A stretch of DNA of 64,000 nt from Glutamicibacter halophytocola (GCF_001302565.1 NZ_CP012750.1:3844001-3908000); one strand, 5' to 3'; positions 16,887 through 25,711 are shown, counted from the stretch's first letter. The notes: generated by a model from the letters alone, not told the origin. Program-made: numbers and translations.

Positions 16887-17064
16887 GCCCTAATCATGCC
16901 AGTTTTCTGCTATCCGCCCAGAACATGCAGGGCGAATGCCGACAGGAAGCCACCGGTGACCAGCAGCCCGGTGTAGTCATGTTCAACAGAATAGGCTTCT
17001 GGAATCATCGAGTCGGCAATCATGGTCAGGATTCCGCCTGCGGCAACTGCCGTGGCAAAGGCCA
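16748..17064. repeat. Right copy of the 317-bp exact direct repeat
   Basis: Identical to 13369-13685. It contains the dead MFS start and the genuine 3' end of the intact ZIP gene. The offset between copies is 3379 bp. Confidence 0.95.
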
Positions 17065-17653
17065 GGGCTTCTTCAGGCATGGATTGCATGGCCAGTGCCC
17101 CGGCAAAGGCAGCCAGCCCACAAGAAATCGCGATGGAACCCCACAGAAGGGCAATCGAGGAACCTTTGCGGCCGGCGCTCTTCATTTGAGCCGTGCTGGC
17201 CAGCCCTTCGGGAATGTTGGAAATGAAAATGGCAATGAGCATGGCGGGGTTGATGCTCGCGCTAGCCACAACGCTCAGGCCCAGTGCCACGGATTCGGGA
17301 ATGCCGTCGATCAAGGCTCCCACCGCCAAAGCGGTGCCCGCAGGTTCGCCGCCCTGAGCGCTGCCCGAGGCTTTTTGACGCCTTGTGGTGCGCCAGGCCA
17401 GTACCCGATTGGCCGAGAAATACAGCGCGGCGCCCACCAGCACACCGGCCGCCGTTGCCAGGAGCCCGCCAGTTTCGAAGGCCTCGAGTACAAGCTCAAA
17501 GCTCAGTGCACTGACCAGCACTCCTGCGCCGAAGGCCATGATCGCGCAAACCCAGACCTTCGGAATTTTCAGCCACCAGGCGGCGCCAGATCCCAGCAAC
17601 AGCGCCGATCCGGCTACCGTGCCCCAAAGCAAGGCCTGCAAAGAAGCGAACAT
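16910..17653 (-). CDS. ZIP-family metal transporter
   Basis: A 247-residue divalent-metal (zinc/iron) transporter with about eight hydrophobic segments. The two metal-site helices read GALIDGIPESVALGLSV and AIFISNIPEGLAST, the paired 'xxxGIPEgxAlG/NiPEGLa' signature of ZIP proteins. A long basic loop (WRTTRRQKASGSAQGGEPAG) precedes them. The start at MFASLQALL was chosen; a TTG seven codons earlier (17674) is possible. The last 50 or so codons lie in the direct repeat, so a partial copy exists at 13531. Confidence 0.92.
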   Translation of the reverse strand: MFASLQALLWGTVAGSALLLGSGAAWWLKIPKVWVCAIMAFGAGVLVSALSFELVLEAFETGGLLATAAGVLVGAALYFSANRVLAWRTTRRQKASGSAQGGEPAGTALAVGALIDGIPESVALGLSVVASASINPAMLIAIFISNIPEGLASTAQMKSAGRKGSSIALLWGSIAISCGLAAFAGALAMQSMPEEALAFATAVAAGGILTMIADSMIPEAYSVEHDYTGLLVTGGFLSAFALHVLGG

Positions 17654-17714
17654 GGCACCCACTATAGCCAGCAAGCCGCCGGCTTAGTAGCTGCCATGTC
17701 GGTTCTGACTGGGA

Positions 17715-19070
17715 TTAACCCTCGGAGGACATATTGCTGAAGCGCGAGTAGTGGCCTTGGAATGCCACGGTGATGGTTTTGGTGGGACCGGCACGGTGCT
17801 TGGCGATGATCACGTCGGCCTCGCCTGGACGGTTTTCCTTGTCATACACATCATCACGATGCAGCAGGATCACCATATCGGCGTCCTGCTCAATGGAACC
17901 GGATTCACGAAGGTCCGAAACCATTGGCCGCTTATCGGTTCGCTGTTCGGAACCACGGTTCAGCTGCGACAGCGCGATCAGCGGAACATCGAGCTCCTTG
18001 GCCAGCAGCTTGAGGTTACGCGAGAACTCGGAAACTTCCTGCTGGCGTGATTCCACGCGCTTGCCCGAACTCATCAGCTGCAGGTAGTCGAGGATGATCA
18101 TGCGCAGCTCATTGCGCTGCTTCAGGCGGCGGCACTTTGCGCGGATTTCCATCATGGACATATTCGGCGAATCGTCGATGAACAGCGGCGCTTCATTCAA
18201 CCGGCCCATGGTGGTGGCAATCTTGGTCCACTGCGCGTCCTCCACCGAACCCTTGCGCAGGTCCTGGAGCTGGATGGAGGCTTCTGCCGAAAGCAGGCGC
18301 ATCGCAATTTCATTGCGGCCCATTTCCAGGGAGAAGAAGACGGTGGCCATGTTGTTCTTGATGGCGGCGGACCGGGCGAAGTCCAGCGCGAAGGTCGACT
18401 TACCCACTGCAGGACGGGCCGCGATGATGATCATCTGGCCGCCCTTCAGGCCCTGGGTCAGCTCGTCGAATTCGTAGAACCCGGTGGGCACGCCGGTGAT
18501 GCCGTCGCCGGCGTTCGCGGCGTTTTCGATTTCGTCTACGGTGCCTTCGATGATATCCGAGAGGCGTACGTAGTCTTCGCTGCTGCGGTTTTCCGCAACC
18601 TTGTAGACCTCGGCTTGCGCTTCGTTGACGATGGCATCGACTTCTCCATCGGGCGAGTAGCCCATCTGGACGATGCGGGTTCCGGCGTCCACCAGGCGGC
18701 GCAAGACGGCGCGCTCGCGCACGATTTCTGCATAGTAGCCGGCGTTAGCGGCGGTGGGCACCTGCTGAATGAGGTTGTGAAGGTAGGCAGCGCCACCCAC
18801 GCGGGAAATTTCGCCGCGCTTGGTCAGCAAGTCGGCCACGGTCACGGCATCGGCAGGTTCGCCTCGGCCGTACAAATCGATAATGGCTTCGTAGATGGAT
18901 TCGTGAGCCGGACGGTAGAAGTCGGTTCCGCGCAGCGCCTCAACGACGTCTGCGATGGCGTCCTTGGATAGCATCATGCCACCGAGCACGGACATCTCGG
19001 CTTCGACGTCCTGTGGCGGCTTGCGCCCTGCGTCGGATTCTCGTCCTTCGTAAACCGGCTCAGCACTCAT
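17715..19070 (-). CDS. dnaB: Replicative DNA helicase DnaB
   Basis: The hexameric replication-fork helicase. The N-terminal primase-interacting domain (PQDVEAEMSVLGGMMLSKDAIADVVE) is followed by the RecA-like motor. Walker A reads AARPAVGKST, and further motifs are VFFSLEMGRNEIAMRLL (H1a), MIILDYLQLM (Walker B) and SQLNRGSEQRTDKRP with LRESGSIEQDADMV. No intein is visible. Two ATGs are possible: 19085 has a GGGG site directly adjoining, 19070 has GGAAG eight bases upstream, so 19070 was chosen. The long upstream region carries a DnaA-box cluster. Confidence 0.97.
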   Translation of the reverse strand: MSAEPVYEGRESDAGRKPPQDVEAEMSVLGGMMLSKDAIADVVEALRGTDFYRPAHESIYEAIIDLYGRGEPADAVTVADLLTKRGEISRVGGAAYLHNLIQQVPTAANAGYYAEIVRERAVLRRLVDAGTRIVQMGYSPDGEVDAIVNEAQAEVYKVAENRSSEDYVRLSDIIEGTVDEIENAANAGDGITGVPTGFYEFDELTQGLKGGQMIIIAARPAVGKSTFALDFARSAAIKNNMATVFFSLEMGRNEIAMRLLSAEASIQLQDLRKGSVEDAQWTKIATTMGRLNEAPLFIDDSPNMSMMEIRAKCRRLKQRNELRMIILDYLQLMSSGKRVESRQQEVSEFSRNLKLLAKELDVPLIALSQLNRGSEQRTDKRPMVSDLRESGSIEQDADMVILLHRDDVYDKENRPGEADVIIAKHRAGPTKTITVAFQGHYSRFSNMSSEG

Positions 19071-19175
19071 TGCAGACACTTCCATCCCCTATTGACCCCA
19101 GGGGGAAAAATCTTCCTTGCCAGATGGCAACGTTCCAACCTGCTAGTTGATGCCAACAGTTCAATGGATTACGTC

Positions 19176-19625
19176 TGTGGATATTTCTGCCCCAAAGCCA
19201 ACAGTAGGGCCGATGTTTACCCACGTAAACCCCATTATCCACAGGTTCTGTGCATAACATACCCTCAGCTGTGGACTAGCCTGTTCACTGTCTGGGGAGA
19301 ACCCTGTGGATTATTGTCAAGTACCCAACAGTAATAGTTATTGACTAGGCTTTTTGTATTTTCACATCTGTGGACAGGGAAATATTTTGTTGAAGATAGC
19401 GATATGTTCCCAGTAGTTATCAACACCCAAAAACGCCCGCAATACAGGGTTTATTGCAGTTTTCACACAGTTCTGCACATCTTGCCCACAGACGTGTGGA
19501 TAACCATGTGGATATCCACGGAATCATAAAAGGCTTAGTCACCGGCCTTTAGCACGGTCAACTCGGCAAGTTATGGCCAATAGTCCACATTTTCGCGTAG
19601 CGGTCGCGATCCACACCGTGGATAA
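19176..19625. promoter_or_regulatory. DnaA-box cluster upstream of dnaB
   Basis: Within a non-coding gap of about 650 bp, two sites match TTATCCACA perfectly (19235-19243 plus; 19495-19503 minus). Five have one mismatch: 19176-19184, 19305-19313, 19417-19425, 19507-19515, 19617-19625. Weaker TGTGGA motifs sit at 19270 and 19369. A T-rich tract (19349-19363) lies between them. This is origin-like density, but the parAB/parS locus places the usual dnaA-dnaN origin beyond the right edge. The cluster may titrate DnaA or couple dnaB expression to it. Confidence 0.7.
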
Positions 19626-19663
19626 CTATTTGCCTGGCGTTGAACGCGTCCCGAAACGCGACT

Positions 19664-19705
19664 AGGCCCGGAGCAGATCACCATCAGGGAATCCACGCCG
19701 GGCCT
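19664..19705 (-). terminator. Possible terminator hairpin after the flavin reductase gene
   Basis: AGGCCCGG and CCGGGCCT form an 8-bp stem around a 26-base loop, 25 bp beyond the stop of the minus-strand flavin reductase gene. There is no clear T-run, so efficiency is doubtful. Confidence 0.35.
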
Positions 19706-19729
19706 TCGGGAAACTACCCCTCAGAAGAT

Positions 19730-20230
19730 TTAGACGAGCTCAGGAACTGGGATTGAATGAAATCGGGAATCATGGAAGATCTGCGGCGAGTGCAGTGATG
19801 TGTGATGCCCATGCACCTCCAAAAGCACAACCCAGTGGTCACCAGCTTCGACTTCGTTGTAAATCGACGTTTCCAGCCAGAGGGTGGACTCTTCAATGAA
19901 CAGAGCGCCCTGCTCGGAAACCACGGTATCCACGCCGAGGAATCGATCGCCCTTCTTCGAAGCGATCTGCGCGCAGACCCCTCCATTAAGATCGCTGAGA
20001 ACCGAAACACCAATGTGGCTGGCCTCGCGCAGTTTCGGCCAGGTGTTGGAGGTCTTCTGGACTGCAAACATCACCAATGCCGGCTCCAGCGAAACCCCGA
20101 CAGTGAATGAGGATGCAACGATGCCGGTTTTCACGCCGTCCACTTCTGCACACAGAGCGGCCACGCCTGAGGGATGTTGAGCGAAAACCTTGCGTAGGGT
20201 TAGCGGGTCAAGTTCACGATTCAATGACAT
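19730..20230 (-). CDS. Flavin reductase family protein (FMN-binding split barrel)
   Basis: A 166-residue short-chain flavin reductase, the type that supplies reduced FMN/FAD to two-component monooxygenases. It begins LDPLTLRKVFAQHPSGVAAL. The flavin-binding stretch TGIVASSFTVGVSLEPALVMFAVQK is followed by HIGVSVLSDLNGGVCAQIASKKGDRF and a His-rich end. An AAGGA site supports the Met at 20230; the frame is open further but unlike the family. No monooxygenase partner is adjacent. Confidence 0.9.
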   Translation of the reverse strand: MSLNRELDPLTLRKVFAQHPSGVAALCAEVDGVKTGIVASSFTVGVSLEPALVMFAVQKTSNTWPKLREASHIGVSVLSDLNGGVCAQIASKKGDRFLGVDTVVSEQGALFIEESTLWLETSIYNEVEAGDHWVVLLEVHGHHTSLHSPQIFHDSRFHSIPVPELV

Positions 20231-20816
20231 GGCTCGATTCCTTCGGTTCTTGCCCACCGCGTCAGACCCAGCGGGAACAGCGGTTCGGGATGATCCGAAT
20301 CCGGTTGCCACTGAGGTTTCACGCCGTGCGCGGTACTTGTTCTGACACCATTTGGCGCAAAACCGAATCCTCACCTGGAGCACCCCACTACCGTTGAGAG
20401 GGTTGCCGATCAGCAAGCCAGGGCTTTTAGCTGATGCTCTTGATTCTGCTTAAAACAATATGACTCATGACGAAGCACCGTCAAACAATTCACTTCTCAA
20501 ATCGCAATATTCAACAAAATATTCGACAGTGGCTCAGTTTTAGGGTCATGGAACAGTCCTTTATTCACCAATTCGGACCGCTTCAGGCACTTCAGCCGGC
20601 CATGAAGGTGTGAGCTTCGTCGTAACGCATTAACTTATGGCACGGCTAAATATCTTCCGGCATCTGCGCTTCGTGGAAAATCGGCGCCAGGGTTCGCCAT
20701 CAAGGATCTTCCCGCAAGGATTGCCGCGTACTTCAGCAGGTAAAGTGCAAATAATTGAACCGCAAGCCCCACCACTCGAACAGGCGCACCGCGCCCCGAC
20801 ACTTTTGGAGTCACCC
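20231..20816. other. Intergenic region without a recognised gene
   Basis: The first 200 bp probably hold the flavin reductase promoter. Bases 20440-20640 are clearly A+T-rich, with AATATT and TTTATT motifs, and likely carry the promoters of the divergent thioesterase gene. An in-frame extension of that gene back to 20637 exists but does not look coding. Nothing else seen. Confidence 0.5.
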
Positions 20817-21233
20817 GTGAGTTCCCCAGCACAGCGAATCCCCGACAAGACCAGCCGCTTCACTGACAGCATTGGCCTGGTCTTTGACGACATCACCGCC
20901 ACTTCCGTGCGAGGCCATGCCGATCTCAATGAAAAGCACCACACCCCGTGGGGCGTCGTACATGGAGGTGTCTATGCCTCCATGATTGAAAGCGCCGGCA
21001 GCGTTGGCGCCAGCTACGCGGTCTCAGAGCGCAATCAATTTGCTGTGGGCGTTCACAATGCCACCGACTTCCTGCGTCCCTCTACCGGTGCGCGCGTGCA
21101 GGTTGCGGCCAAGGCGCTGTTCCAAGGCAAGACCCAGCAGTTGTGGGAAGTTGTCATCACCGATGAGGCCAGCGGAAAGGAACTCTCGCGTGGACAATTG
21201 CGCACCCAAAACGTAGATATGCCCAGCGCCTGA
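20817..21233 (+). CDS. PaaI-type hotdog-fold thioesterase
   Basis: A 138-residue hotdog protein starting at GTG with GGAG seven bases upstream. The active-site region HHTPWGVVHGGVYASMIESAGSVGA holds the 'HGG..as..d.a' block of the PaaI/4HBT group; the acidic catalytic residue is Glu in MIESAG. The sheet ends in KTQQLWEVVITDEASGKELSRGQLR. It probably hydrolyses an aryl- or acyl-CoA thioester. The DHFR-like gene follows 45 bp later. Confidence 0.9.
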   Translation: MSSPAQRIPDKTSRFTDSIGLVFDDITATSVRGHADLNEKHHTPWGVVHGGVYASMIESAGSVGASYAVSERNQFAVGVHNATDFLRPSTGARVQVAAKALFQGKTQQLWEVVITDEASGKELSRGQLRTQNVDMPSA

Positions 21234-21278
21234 GCGTATCCTAGGTGGCACCTAGCGGATCAGCTTCGGAGGCTTGCC

Positions 21279-21869
21279 ATGAGTGCCACCTATACCTTTG
21301 ACGTGTTCAGCAGCCTTGATGGCTTCGGCAGTGCAGGCAGCGATTGGGGTGGCTACTGGGGAAAACAGGGGCCCGAGCTGTTGGCCCATCGCCTCGGGCT
21401 CTACACTCCCCCATGCCGCATGGTTTTCGGAGCAAACACCTTCCGCTTGTTTAGTCTCTTCTGGGCAGAAATCGAGATGAATCCCGAGGTTGAAGACGCG
21501 TGGGGCGTGGCTTTGCACGACAAGCCCGCCACCGTCATCTCCACCACCTTGGAAGAGCCGCTGTCTTGGCCTAATGCCACGCTGGAGCGCGCTGATGCCT
21601 TGGAAGTCGTCGCCCAGCTCAAGGAAACCTCAGATGTGCCGCTGCGCTCCCACGGTTCCCTGGCCATGAACCATTCGCTGCTGGCGGCAGGTCTAGTGGA
21701 CTTCATCCAGGTGAGCATCTTCCCGGTGCTGACCGGGCATAGCGGCTCTGCTCCGGTACTCGGAGGGGTCGACGACTATGACCTGGAACTTGTCGATTCA
21801 AAGCTTTTGGACGGGCGGATCCAGGAACTGACGTATCGCCCGACGCGCCATCAGCCGGCGCACGCATAG
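21279..21869 (+). CDS. Dihydrofolate-reductase-like protein (RibD C-terminal domain family)
   Basis: A 196-residue protein of the RibD_C superfamily. It starts YTFDVFSSLDGFGSAGSDWGGYWG, the NADPH-fold beginning 'v..SLDG', and includes RMVFGANTFRLF, VISTTLEEPLSWPNATL, SHGSLAMNHSLLAAGLVDFIQVSIFPVLTGHS and a closing L.DGRIQELTYRP. These single-domain proteins are common in actinobacteria and are mostly uncharacterised NADPH-dependent reductases. It is followed closely (7 bp) by a lipoprotein gene. Confidence 0.88.
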   Translation: MSATYTFDVFSSLDGFGSAGSDWGGYWGKQGPELLAHRLGLYTPPCRMVFGANTFRLFSLFWAEIEMNPEVEDAWGVALHDKPATVISTTLEEPLSWPNATLERADALEVVAQLKETSDVPLRSHGSLAMNHSLLAAGLVDFIQVSIFPVLTGHSGSAPVLGGVDDYDLELVDSKLLDGRIQELTYRPTRHQPAHA

Positions 21870-21876
21870 CCACCCG

Positions 21877-22941
21877 ATGAAGCACATCCGGGACACATGC
21901 CTGCTGCTCGGCGCGGTGTTCCTCGCCGGATGCTCCACGCCAACACCACTTCCAAGTCCAGCTGCCGAATCGCAAACCGCTCCAGAACCACTGGCCACCG
22001 GCTTGGAAGCTCCGTGGTCCATGGTCTACGTCCAGGACAGCTTGCTGGTCAGCGAACGCGATTCCGGGAGGATCCTGGAAGTTTCGCAGTCCGGACAGAG
22101 CCGCGAAGTGGCCCGGATCGATGATCTCGCAGCGAGAGGCGAAGGCGGGCTGCTGGGCCTGGCCTTCCTCGCGCCGGACCAGCTCTACGCCTATTCCACC
22201 GCGGAATCCGGTAACCGCATTCAGCAATTCACCGCGCAAGGCAGCGCCGGAAACCTGTCATTGTCGGCTCCGCGGACCCTGCTGGATTCGTTGCCCTCGG
22301 CCAATATCCACAACGGCGGGCGGCTGGCCATCGGACCGGATGGAATGCTCTACGCGAGCGTGGGCGATGCGTCCAACCCTGGGCAAGCCCAGGACCTGCA
22401 GGCGCTGGGCGGCAAGATCCTGCGCATGGCACCCGATGGAAGCGTCCCGGAGGACAACCCCTTCGAGAATTCCCTCGTCTACAGCTATGGGCACCGCAAT
22501 GTGCAGGGCCTGGCATGGAGCGATGATGGCACCATGTATGCCAGCGAATTCGGGCAAAACACCTTCGACGAACTGAACATCATCAAGGCCGGCGGGAACT
22601 ATGGCTGGCCCGAAGTCGAGGGGAAGGGCGGCGCAGATCGGCAGTACACCGACCCGATTGCGCAGTGGTCCCCTGCCGAGGCCAGCCCCAGCGGCATCGC
22701 GATCCTCGACGGCACCGCCTACCTGGCGAATCTGCGCGGCGAAGTGCTGCGCGCGGTGGAACTGGACGCGCCGGCCATCGAGCAGGAATTGCTCGATGGC
22801 CGGCTCGGCCGGCTGCGCGATGTGCTGGTGGATCCTGGCGGCTCGCTGCTGGTGCTGACGAACAACACCGACGGGCGCGGCCGGCCAGGGACGGGTGATG
22901 ACCGGATCGTGCGCATCGATCCCGGTCAGCCCGGCGGCTAG
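21877..22941 (+). CDS. Glucose/sorbosone dehydrogenase-like (PQQ-dependent) lipoprotein
   Basis: A 354-residue secreted lipoprotein with the lipobox LAGC (Cys19) and a Pro/Ser-rich linker. A six-bladed propeller of the GSDH family follows: LATGLEAPWSMVYV, GGLLGLAFL, SANIHNGGRLAIGPDGMLYAS, LGGKILRMAPDGSVP, YGHRNVQGLAWSDDG, EFGQNTFDELNII and YGWPEVEG. Such proteins oxidise aldoses or bind PQQ and calcium outside the membrane. The stop overlaps the convergent CoA-transferase stop by four bases (CTAG). Confidence 0.93.
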   Translation: MKHIRDTCLLLGAVFLAGCSTPTPLPSPAAESQTAPEPLATGLEAPWSMVYVQDSLLVSERDSGRILEVSQSGQSREVARIDDLAARGEGGLLGLAFLAPDQLYAYSTAESGNRIQQFTAQGSAGNLSLSAPRTLLDSLPSANIHNGGRLAIGPDGMLYASVGDASNPGQAQDLQALGGKILRMAPDGSVPEDNPFENSLVYSYGHRNVQGLAWSDDGTMYASEFGQNTFDELNIIKAGGNYGWPEVEGKGGADRQYTDPIAQWSPAEASPSGIAILDGTAYLANLRGEVLRAVELDAPAIEQELLDGRLGRLRDVLVDPGGSLLVLTNNTDGRGRPGTGDDRIVRIDPGQPGG

Positions 22942-24455
22942 CTGGCCGGGCGCATATCCCCGGTCTTCTCGAAGCGCTGGTGCCAGGACAGGGCCTCGCC
23001 CAGCAGGTGCGGGGTGTGCTTGCCGTAGCTTTGCCTGCAGGCCCGGTCGAAGTAGTCCTGCAGCAACGGACGGTAGTCCGGATGCGCGCAGTTCTCGATG
23101 ACCTGCTGGGCGCGCTGCTTGGGCGACAGGCCGCGCAGGTCGGCCAGGCCCTGCTCGGTAATCAGGATCATGGTGTCGTGCTCGGTGTGGTCCACATGCG
23201 ATGCGAAGGGCACGATGCCCGAGATCTTGCCGCCCTTGGCGGTGGACGGGGACATGAACACCGACAGGTAGCCGTTGCGGGCGAAGTCGCCGGACCCGCC
23301 GATGCCATTCATGACATGGGAGCCCAGGACGTTGGTGGAGTTCACGTTGCCGTAGATGTCGGCCTCGATCATCCCGTTCAGGGCGATGCAGCCCAGCCGC
23401 CGGATGATCTCGGGGTGGTTGGAGATCTCCTGGGCGCGCAGCAGGATGCGCTCGCGGTAGTGCTCGACATTGCGGTTGAATTCCTCGATGCCCTCGGCAG
23501 ACAGCGAGAAGCTGGTGGCCGAGGCGAACTCGATGGTGCCGTCCTTGATCAGCTGGAGCATGCCATCCTGGATGACCTCCGTGTAGGCGGCCAAGGACTT
23601 GTAGCCGCCGCGGGACAGGCCCGCCAGCACGGCGTTGGCGATGTTGCCGACGCCCGACTGCAGCGGCAGCAGCTTCTCGGTCAGCCGGCCGGCGCGGATC
23701 TCCGAGTCCAGGAAGCCCAGCAGGTGATCGGCGATCTTCTCGCTGGTCTCGTCCACCGGGGCGAAGGGGCTCAGCCGGTCTGGCGCGTCGGTTTGGACCA
23801 CCGCGGCGATCTTGCTGACGTCGACGTCCAGGTACTTCTGGCCGATCCGGTCGCGCACTGTGGTCAACTCGATGGGCTTGCGGTGCGGAGGCAAGGCGGT
23901 GCCGTAGTAGACATCGTGCATGCCCTCCATGGCGGCGGATTGCTGCGCGTTGACCTCGATGATGACCTTGTCGGCCATCTCCAGCCAGGTCTTGTTGTTG
24001 CCCACGGAGCTGGAGGGGATCAGGTCGCCTTCGGCGGTTACGCCGACCACCTCGATGATGGCCACGTCGATCTTGCCGTAGAAGCCGAACCAGGCGTGCT
24101 GGGCGACATGGGACAGGTGGATGTCCATGTACTCCATGTTGCCCTCGTTGATGCGGCGGCGCAGCTCGGGATCGGACATGTAGGGAAGGCGCAGGTTCAT
24201 GCCCTCGGCCTTGGCCAGCACCCCGTCGAGCTCTGGGGCGGTGGAGGCGCCGGTGAGCACGTTGATCTTGAACTCCTCGCCGGCAGCGTGCTGGCGTTCC
24301 ATCTGGGCGGCCAGGGCGCCGGGCACTGCCTTCGGGTATCCGGCACCGGTGAAGCCGCTCATGGCCACCGTCATTCCCGGCTTGATGATGGTTGCCGCCT
24401 GTTCGGCGCTCATCAGGCGATCGGCAAAGGCCCGGTGGTGAATACGCTCGTGCAA
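22938..24455 (-). CDS. Acetyl-CoA hydrolase / succinyl-CoA:acetate CoA-transferase
   Basis: A 505-residue class I CoA-transferase. It begins DRLMSAEQAATIIKPGMTVAMSGFTGAGYPK. The glycine loop LLPLQSGVGNIANAVLAGL is followed by the active-site strand and GIGGSGDFARNGYL, then ITEQGLADLRGLSPKQRAQ, all typical of AarC/Cat1-like enzymes. The start is TTG with AAGGGG eight bases upstream. It would exchange CoA between succinyl-CoA and acetate, or hydrolyse acetyl-CoA. It stands alone on the minus strand. Confidence 0.94.
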   Translation of the reverse strand: MHERIHHRAFADRLMSAEQAATIIKPGMTVAMSGFTGAGYPKAVPGALAAQMERQHAAGEEFKINVLTGASTAPELDGVLAKAEGMNLRLPYMSDPELRRRINEGNMEYMDIHLSHVAQHAWFGFYGKIDVAIIEVVGVTAEGDLIPSSSVGNNKTWLEMADKVIIEVNAQQSAAMEGMHDVYYGTALPPHRKPIELTTVRDRIGQKYLDVDVSKIAAVVQTDAPDRLSPFAPVDETSEKIADHLLGFLDSEIRAGRLTEKLLPLQSGVGNIANAVLAGLSRGGYKSLAAYTEVIQDGMLQLIKDGTIEFASATSFSLSAEGIEEFNRNVEHYRERILLRAQEISNHPEIIRRLGCIALNGMIEADIYGNVNSTNVLGSHVMNGIGGSGDFARNGYLSVFMSPSTAKGGKISGIVPFASHVDHTEHDTMILITEQGLADLRGLSPKQRAQQVIENCAHPDYRPLLQDYFDRACRQSYGKHTPHLLGEALSWHQRFEKTGDMRPAS

Positions 24456-24638
24456 AATAACCCCTTCGAAGCTCGGCTGTGACGCAGGTCTATAACCCGC
24501 ATCTCACCGGAACACTTTAGCCGCTAAAGATGCCGAGCCGGAGGGCAGGTGGTCGGATCCAGCGGTGGGTGGCGCTTTTCTCGATGAGCTGCCCGCTATT
24601 TGCGGTGGCCGGTCGGCCGTTCGCGCGGCGGGGCCTGG

Positions 24639-24944
24639 CTAGCCCAGCTGGGCGAAGGCCTCGCCGCGGGTCGCAGTGATCTCGATCCGGGCATCCATGG
24701 CCGCGGCATATCGGCGCAAGGTGGCTAGCTGGACCCGGTCCAGGTCGCCGGTTTCCATGCGGGCAATGCGGTCCACCGGCAGCTTGAGCCGCGCAGCAAG
24801 TTCGGCCTGGCTCAGGCTGGCTTCTTCGCGCAGGGCGCGCAATGAGAGCTTGCGCGGGCCGCTGCGGACGGTGCGCTGATGCTCGGCCACTGCCTCGCGT
24901 TGCTCCTTGGTCAATGCTTCAGGATCGGCAAACGCAAAACCCAT
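24639..24944 (-). CDS. XRE-family helix-turn-helix regulator
   Basis: A 101-residue small DNA-binding protein. A charged N-terminal segment (DPEALTKEQREAVAEHQRTV) precedes the HTH domain LSLRALREEASLSQAELAARLKLPVDRIARMETGDLDRVQLATLRRYAAAM. The layout matches HigA-like antitoxins, but no toxin gene is adjacent. The start at MGFAFADPE has GGTGG upstream; the frame is open another 64 codons without family resemblance. The gap of about 180 bp before it holds nothing recognised. Confidence 0.85.
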   Translation of the reverse strand: MGFAFADPEALTKEQREAVAEHQRTVRSGPRKLSLRALREEASLSQAELAARLKLPVDRIARMETGDLDRVQLATLRRYAAAMDARIEITATRGEAFAQLG

Positions 24945-25247
24945 GTATTCCACCGTTTCTCTCGATCGTGCTGGCCTGGCCAGTCCCATCTTCGAGGCTA
25001 CGAGCCCGCGGCTCCAATGCCAACGATTAAGAGGCACCGGGCGCAAGGCGATCTGGTGAATTATGCGCGAACCTGCGGTGTCCCCACAAGAGCCGGGAGC
25101 CCTCCGGTGCCGCAGCCGGGACGCCTCCAGGGCCAAGGATTTACCAAAATGCTCCCAAAAGTAGATTGTGCATCGGCAACCGCGAACCTACATTTAAAGC
25201 GACTCCCGCTAAGGAGCCCTCTGCAATGGATGTTGGAGGTTTTCACA

Positions 25248-25613
25248 ATGAAGAAATGGACTCGGTGGCAAGACTGGGTCGGCGTCGCGGCCGGTATTCT
25301 GGCCGCAGTTTCAACCATGTGGCTTGAGGGAACCAGCACCTCGATGAGACTGATGGCGGCCTTCGGCCTGCTCATGGTGATCACCGGCGTCTGGAGCGTC
25401 ATGATGCCACGTTTGGTTTCCATGGAATGGGCACTTGCCATCGCCAGCGCCTTGCTCTTCGCCTCGCCTTGGATGGGATCGTTTACCGATTTCGCCGGCG
25501 TTGCCTGGATGTCCTGGATCTGCGGTGGCGCCGGCGTCGTTGCCGGCCTGCTTGCACTCGCCCCTGCTATTCAAATGCGCCATGCAACTGGTGGATCCCG
25601 GATGGCGCACTGA
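25248..25613 (+). CDS. SPW-repeat membrane protein
   Basis: A 121-residue four-helix membrane protein. Two SPW-type repeats are seen: WQDWVGVAAGILAAVSTMW (degenerate) and MEWALAIASALLFASPWMGSF (with SPW). They are separated by another hydrophobic hairpin. The start has GGAGG nine bases upstream. SPW proteins are common in actinobacteria and uncharacterised. The 300 bp upstream are otherwise empty and should hold its promoter. Convergent with rplI. Confidence 0.88.
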   Translation: MKKWTRWQDWVGVAAGILAAVSTMWLEGTSTSMRLMAAFGLLMVITGVWSVMMPRLVSMEWALAIASALLFASPWMGSFTDFAGVAWMSWICGGAGVVAGLLALAPAIQMRHATGGSRMAH

Positions 25614-25669
25614 GAATCCGCGATTCCGTTAGCCTGCCATCGGGGCGAGCTGGACGGCGGGTTAACGCC

Positions 25670-25711
25670 AAGAGGTGGCGTGTGCTCCTTGCGGAGCGCA
25701 CGCCACCTCTT
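25670..25711. terminator. Strong hairpin terminator between the SPW gene and rplI
   Basis: A 19-bp stem with one wobble pair: the arms begin AAGAGGTGGCGTG and end CACGCCACCTCTT, with a 4-base loop. It lies 25 bp after the rplI stop and 57 bp after the SPW gene stop, so it can serve both directions. Confidence 0.85.

Noticed and set aside
19086..19729. Calling the DnaA-box cluster the chromosomal origin oriC.
   Set aside because: dnaA and dnaN are not adjacent, and the parAB/parS locus places the expected origin beyond the right edge. The cluster is reported as a DnaA-binding region only.
22980..24482. A 500-codon open frame antisense to the CoA-transferase.
   Set aside because: It mirrors a conserved gene codon for codon, is rich in Val/Gly/His/Gln runs and shows no family motif.
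25226..25330. A 34-codon upstream ORF (ATG at 25226) overlapping the SPW gene start.
   Set aside because: It has an AAGGAG site nine bases upstream, but the product is low complexity and the SPW start has its own better-placed site. A translational leader is possible but unsupported.
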